The translations under genes were made by a program, and so were the position numbers. DNA of 64,000 nt from an uncultured Francisella sp. (lineage in GTDB: Bacteria; Pseudomonadota; Gammaproteobacteria; Burkholderiales; Neisseriaceae), in the NCBI GenBank assembly GCA_943914555.1, contig CALUCM010000003.1, forward strand, positions 6,509-70,508, in the 5' to 3' direction. Positions 62,314 to 64,000 of the stretch are shown here, in pieces; the first letter of the stretch is position 1, and the number at the start of each line of letters is the position of its first letter. Below the pieces are notes generated by a model. The model searched no databases and was not told where the DNA came from. It was given only the letters and a program-made list of their open reading frames with translations.

Positions 62314-63955
62314 TGAGTACCCTTTGCTGATGGAGTGCTGCTTTGATGAATGCAGTAAATAACGGATGACCCTCTCTGGGATTAGAATTGAATTCGGGAT
62401 GAAATTGGCAGGCAAAAAACCAAGGATGATTAGGCAGTTCTATGGTTTCTACCAATGCCTTACAATCATTTGAATAACCACTAATGGCAAGACCATTTTC
62501 AATCAGCTTACTTATAAAATGATTATTCACTTCATAACGATGACGATGACGTTCTTCAATCACCTCTTGTCCATAAATTTTGTAGGCTAAGCTGTTTTTT
62601 TCTAAGCGACAACTTTGATTACCAAGACGCATAGTACCGCCAAGTTGGTTATTTTGATGGCGTTTTTCAATAGCACCATCTTGAGCCATCCATTCTTCCA
62701 CTAAGGCAACTACAGGATAAGCAGTGTTTGCATCAAACTCAGTAGAGTTAGCATCTTTCAAACCTATTTTTTCGCGTGCATATTCGATCACAGCAATTTG
62801 CATACCGAGACAAATCCCAAGAAAAGGTAACTGATGCTCACGTGCATAAGTCACTGTGGCGATTTTTCCTTCTACACCGCGTGTGCCAAAACCACCAGGA
62901 ATTAGCACTGCATTAACCTTGGACAGTTCTTTTTGTAAGAAAATTGGACCTTGTTTTTCTATTTTTTCACTATCAAGATAAGTGATGTTAACCTTAGTTT
63001 TCGTGTGAATTCCTGCATGAACTAGTGCTTCAGTCAATGATTTATAGGATTCTGTTAGTTCAACGTATTTACCAACCATAGCAATATTAACTTCATGCTT
63101 GGGGTGATCAATGGCATCGACAATTTTGCGCCATGGGCTTAAATCAGCAGGGTGAGTATGCAGTTGCAGATGCTCACAAATAATGGTATCGATGTTTTGT
63201 TGATGTAGCATTTGTGGAATTTTATAGATGGAATCGACTTCATAACAGGCAATAATCGCTTTTTTATCTACATCACAAAAAAGTGAGAGCTTATCTCGTT
63301 GTGATTCTTGCAGTGGCTGATCCATACGGCAAATCAACATATCTGGTTGGATACCAATTGCGCGCAGTTCTTTGATCGAGTGCTGGGTAGGCTTAGTTTT
63401 AATTTCACCAGATGAAGGAAGATAAGGTACATATGAGAGATGGATAAATAAAGTATGGCAGCGCCCCAATTGAATACGCATTTGGCGAATGGCTTCCAGA
63501 AAGGGAAGTGATTCAATATCTCCTACCGTACCACCAATTTCCACAATTGCTACCTCTTTATCATCAGCGCCTGTGCGTATTTTTAATTTAATCTCATCAG
63601 TAATATGAGGAATCACTTGCACGGTTTTTCCCAGATAAGCGCCATAACGCTCTTTGGTGATCACTGATTCATATACTTGTCCTGTGGTAAAATTATTTTT
63701 TTTGTGCATGGTGGCATGGATAAAGCGTTCATAGTGCCCTAAATCAAGGTCTGTCTCTGCTCCATCTTTTGTCACAAAAACTTCACCGTGCTGAAAAGGA
63801 CTCATGGTACCCGGATCAACATTGATGTAAGGATCAAGCTTAATGATGGTGACATTGAGACCACGAGATTCTAGGATGGCAGCTATAGAAGCAGCGCAAA
63901 TCCCTTTACCTAAGGAAGAAATCACGCCACCTGTCACAAAAATAAATTTGGTCAT
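62300..63955 (-). CDS. pyrG: CTP synthase
   Basis: Converts UTP to CTP with glutamine and ATP. The ATG at 63955 begins MTKFIFVTGGVISSLGKG, the universal N-terminus; in-frame ATGs at 63970 and 63985 are possible but unnecessary. The 551 residues include DPYINVDPGTMSPFQHGEVFV, EIGGTVGDIES, the class I amidotransferase domain with GGFGTRG, nucleophile Cys in FLGICLGMQ and the His-Glu pair in CQFHPEF. It is cotranscribed with kdsA. The usual enolase neighbour is not seen. Confidence 0.97.
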   Translation of the reverse strand: MTKFIFVTGGVISSLGKGICAASIAAILESRGLNVTIIKLDPYINVDPGTMSPFQHGEVFVTKDGAETDLDLGHYERFIHATMHKKNNFTTGQVYESVITKERYGAYLGKTVQVIPHITDEIKLKIRTGADDKEVAIVEIGGTVGDIESLPFLEAIRQMRIQLGRCHTLFIHLSYVPYLPSSGEIKTKPTQHSIKELRAIGIQPDMLICRMDQPLQESQRDKLSLFCDVDKKAIIACYEVDSIYKIPQMLHQQNIDTIICEHLQLHTHPADLSPWRKIVDAIDHPKHEVNIAMVGKYVELTESYKSLTEALVHAGIHTKTKVNITYLDSEKIEKQGPIFLQKELSKVNAVLIPGGFGTRGVEGKIATVTYAREHQLPFLGICLGMQIAVIEYAREKIGLKDANSTEFDANTAYPVVALVEEWMAQDGAIEKRHQNNQLGGTMRLGNQSCRLEKNSLAYKIYGQEVIEERHRHRYEVNNHFISKLIENGLAISGYSNDCKALVETIELPNHPWFFACQFHPEFNSNPREGHPLFTAFIKAALHQQRVLNETV

Positions 63956-64000
63956 AGGAAAATCATCCATTTGAAAGAATGGCATTGTACTGGATAAGAG

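Overview
This is a compact, AT-rich, gammaproteobacterial chromosome segment made almost entirely of housekeeping genes. Several arrangements are classically gammaproteobacterial: lapA-lapB-pyrF, gmk-rpoZ-spoT, the YbeD-family gene with lipB and lipA, aroQ-accB-accC-prmA, feoA-feoB-feoC, and grpE-dnaK. Low GC by eye, a long two-domain FabG, a GDSL autotransporter esterase, a RpfE-like gene next to recJ, natural-competence genes and some gene decay would fit a Legionella/Coxiella-like (Legionellales) bacterium. That placement rests on gene content only; no phylogeny was run. I see no prophage, integrase, insertion sequence, CRISPR array, toxin-antitoxin pair or secretion cluster.

Layout. 0.1-4.2 kb: aldehyde dehydrogenase, RpfE-like protein and recJ in one tightly overlapping operon, then tRNA-Lys with a near-consensus promoter inside the end of recJ. 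4.3-7.8 kb: alpha/beta hydrolase, a CAT-anticodon tRNA (probably tRNA-Ile2), a predicted lipoprotein and a two-domain FabG. 7.8-12.6 kb (minus): lapA-lapB-pyrF-hldA-trkA. 12.8-17.5 kb: ilvE, waaF (minus), then gmk-rpoZ-spoT behind a strong promoter containing a perfect 14-bp palindrome. 17.6-21.4 kb: a pilin-like gene, YbeD-family gene, lipB, lipA, ffh. 21.4-26.1 kb: autotransporter esterase (minus), ubiD, queA (minus). 26.3-34.7 kb: aroQ-accB-accC-prmA, argA-comEC, a YafS-like methyltransferase, purC. 34.7-37.3 kb (minus): murI, aceK. 37.4-42.7 kb: grpE-dnaK under a heat-shock-type promoter, two bacterioferritin genes, bfd (minus), a small lipoprotein, greA. 42.8-46.2 kb (minus): ygfZ, two tandem DUF4442 genes, catalase. 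46.6-49.5 kb: metF (minus), metG and a decayed metG 3' end. 49.6-63.96 kb (minus): feoABC, gltBD, htpG with its own heat-shock-type promoter, rlmB, and pyrG-kdsA.

Themes. Iron and oxidative stress are well represented: Feo ferrous uptake, paired bacterioferritins with complementary losses of active-site and haem residues, Bfd with a Fur-like site, catalase, and YgfZ for Fe-S repair. Envelope genes include lapA/lapB, hldA, waaF, kdsA and murI. The pilin-like gene and comEC suggest DNA uptake. No wholly new multi-gene system is evident. The most informative anomalies are a metG C-terminal domain caught in mid-decay just downstream of the shortened gene, a SpoT with an intact hydrolase but a degenerate synthetase and no C-terminal regulatory domains, the split-function bacterioferritin pair, and the palindrome inside the gmk-rpoZ-spoT promoter.
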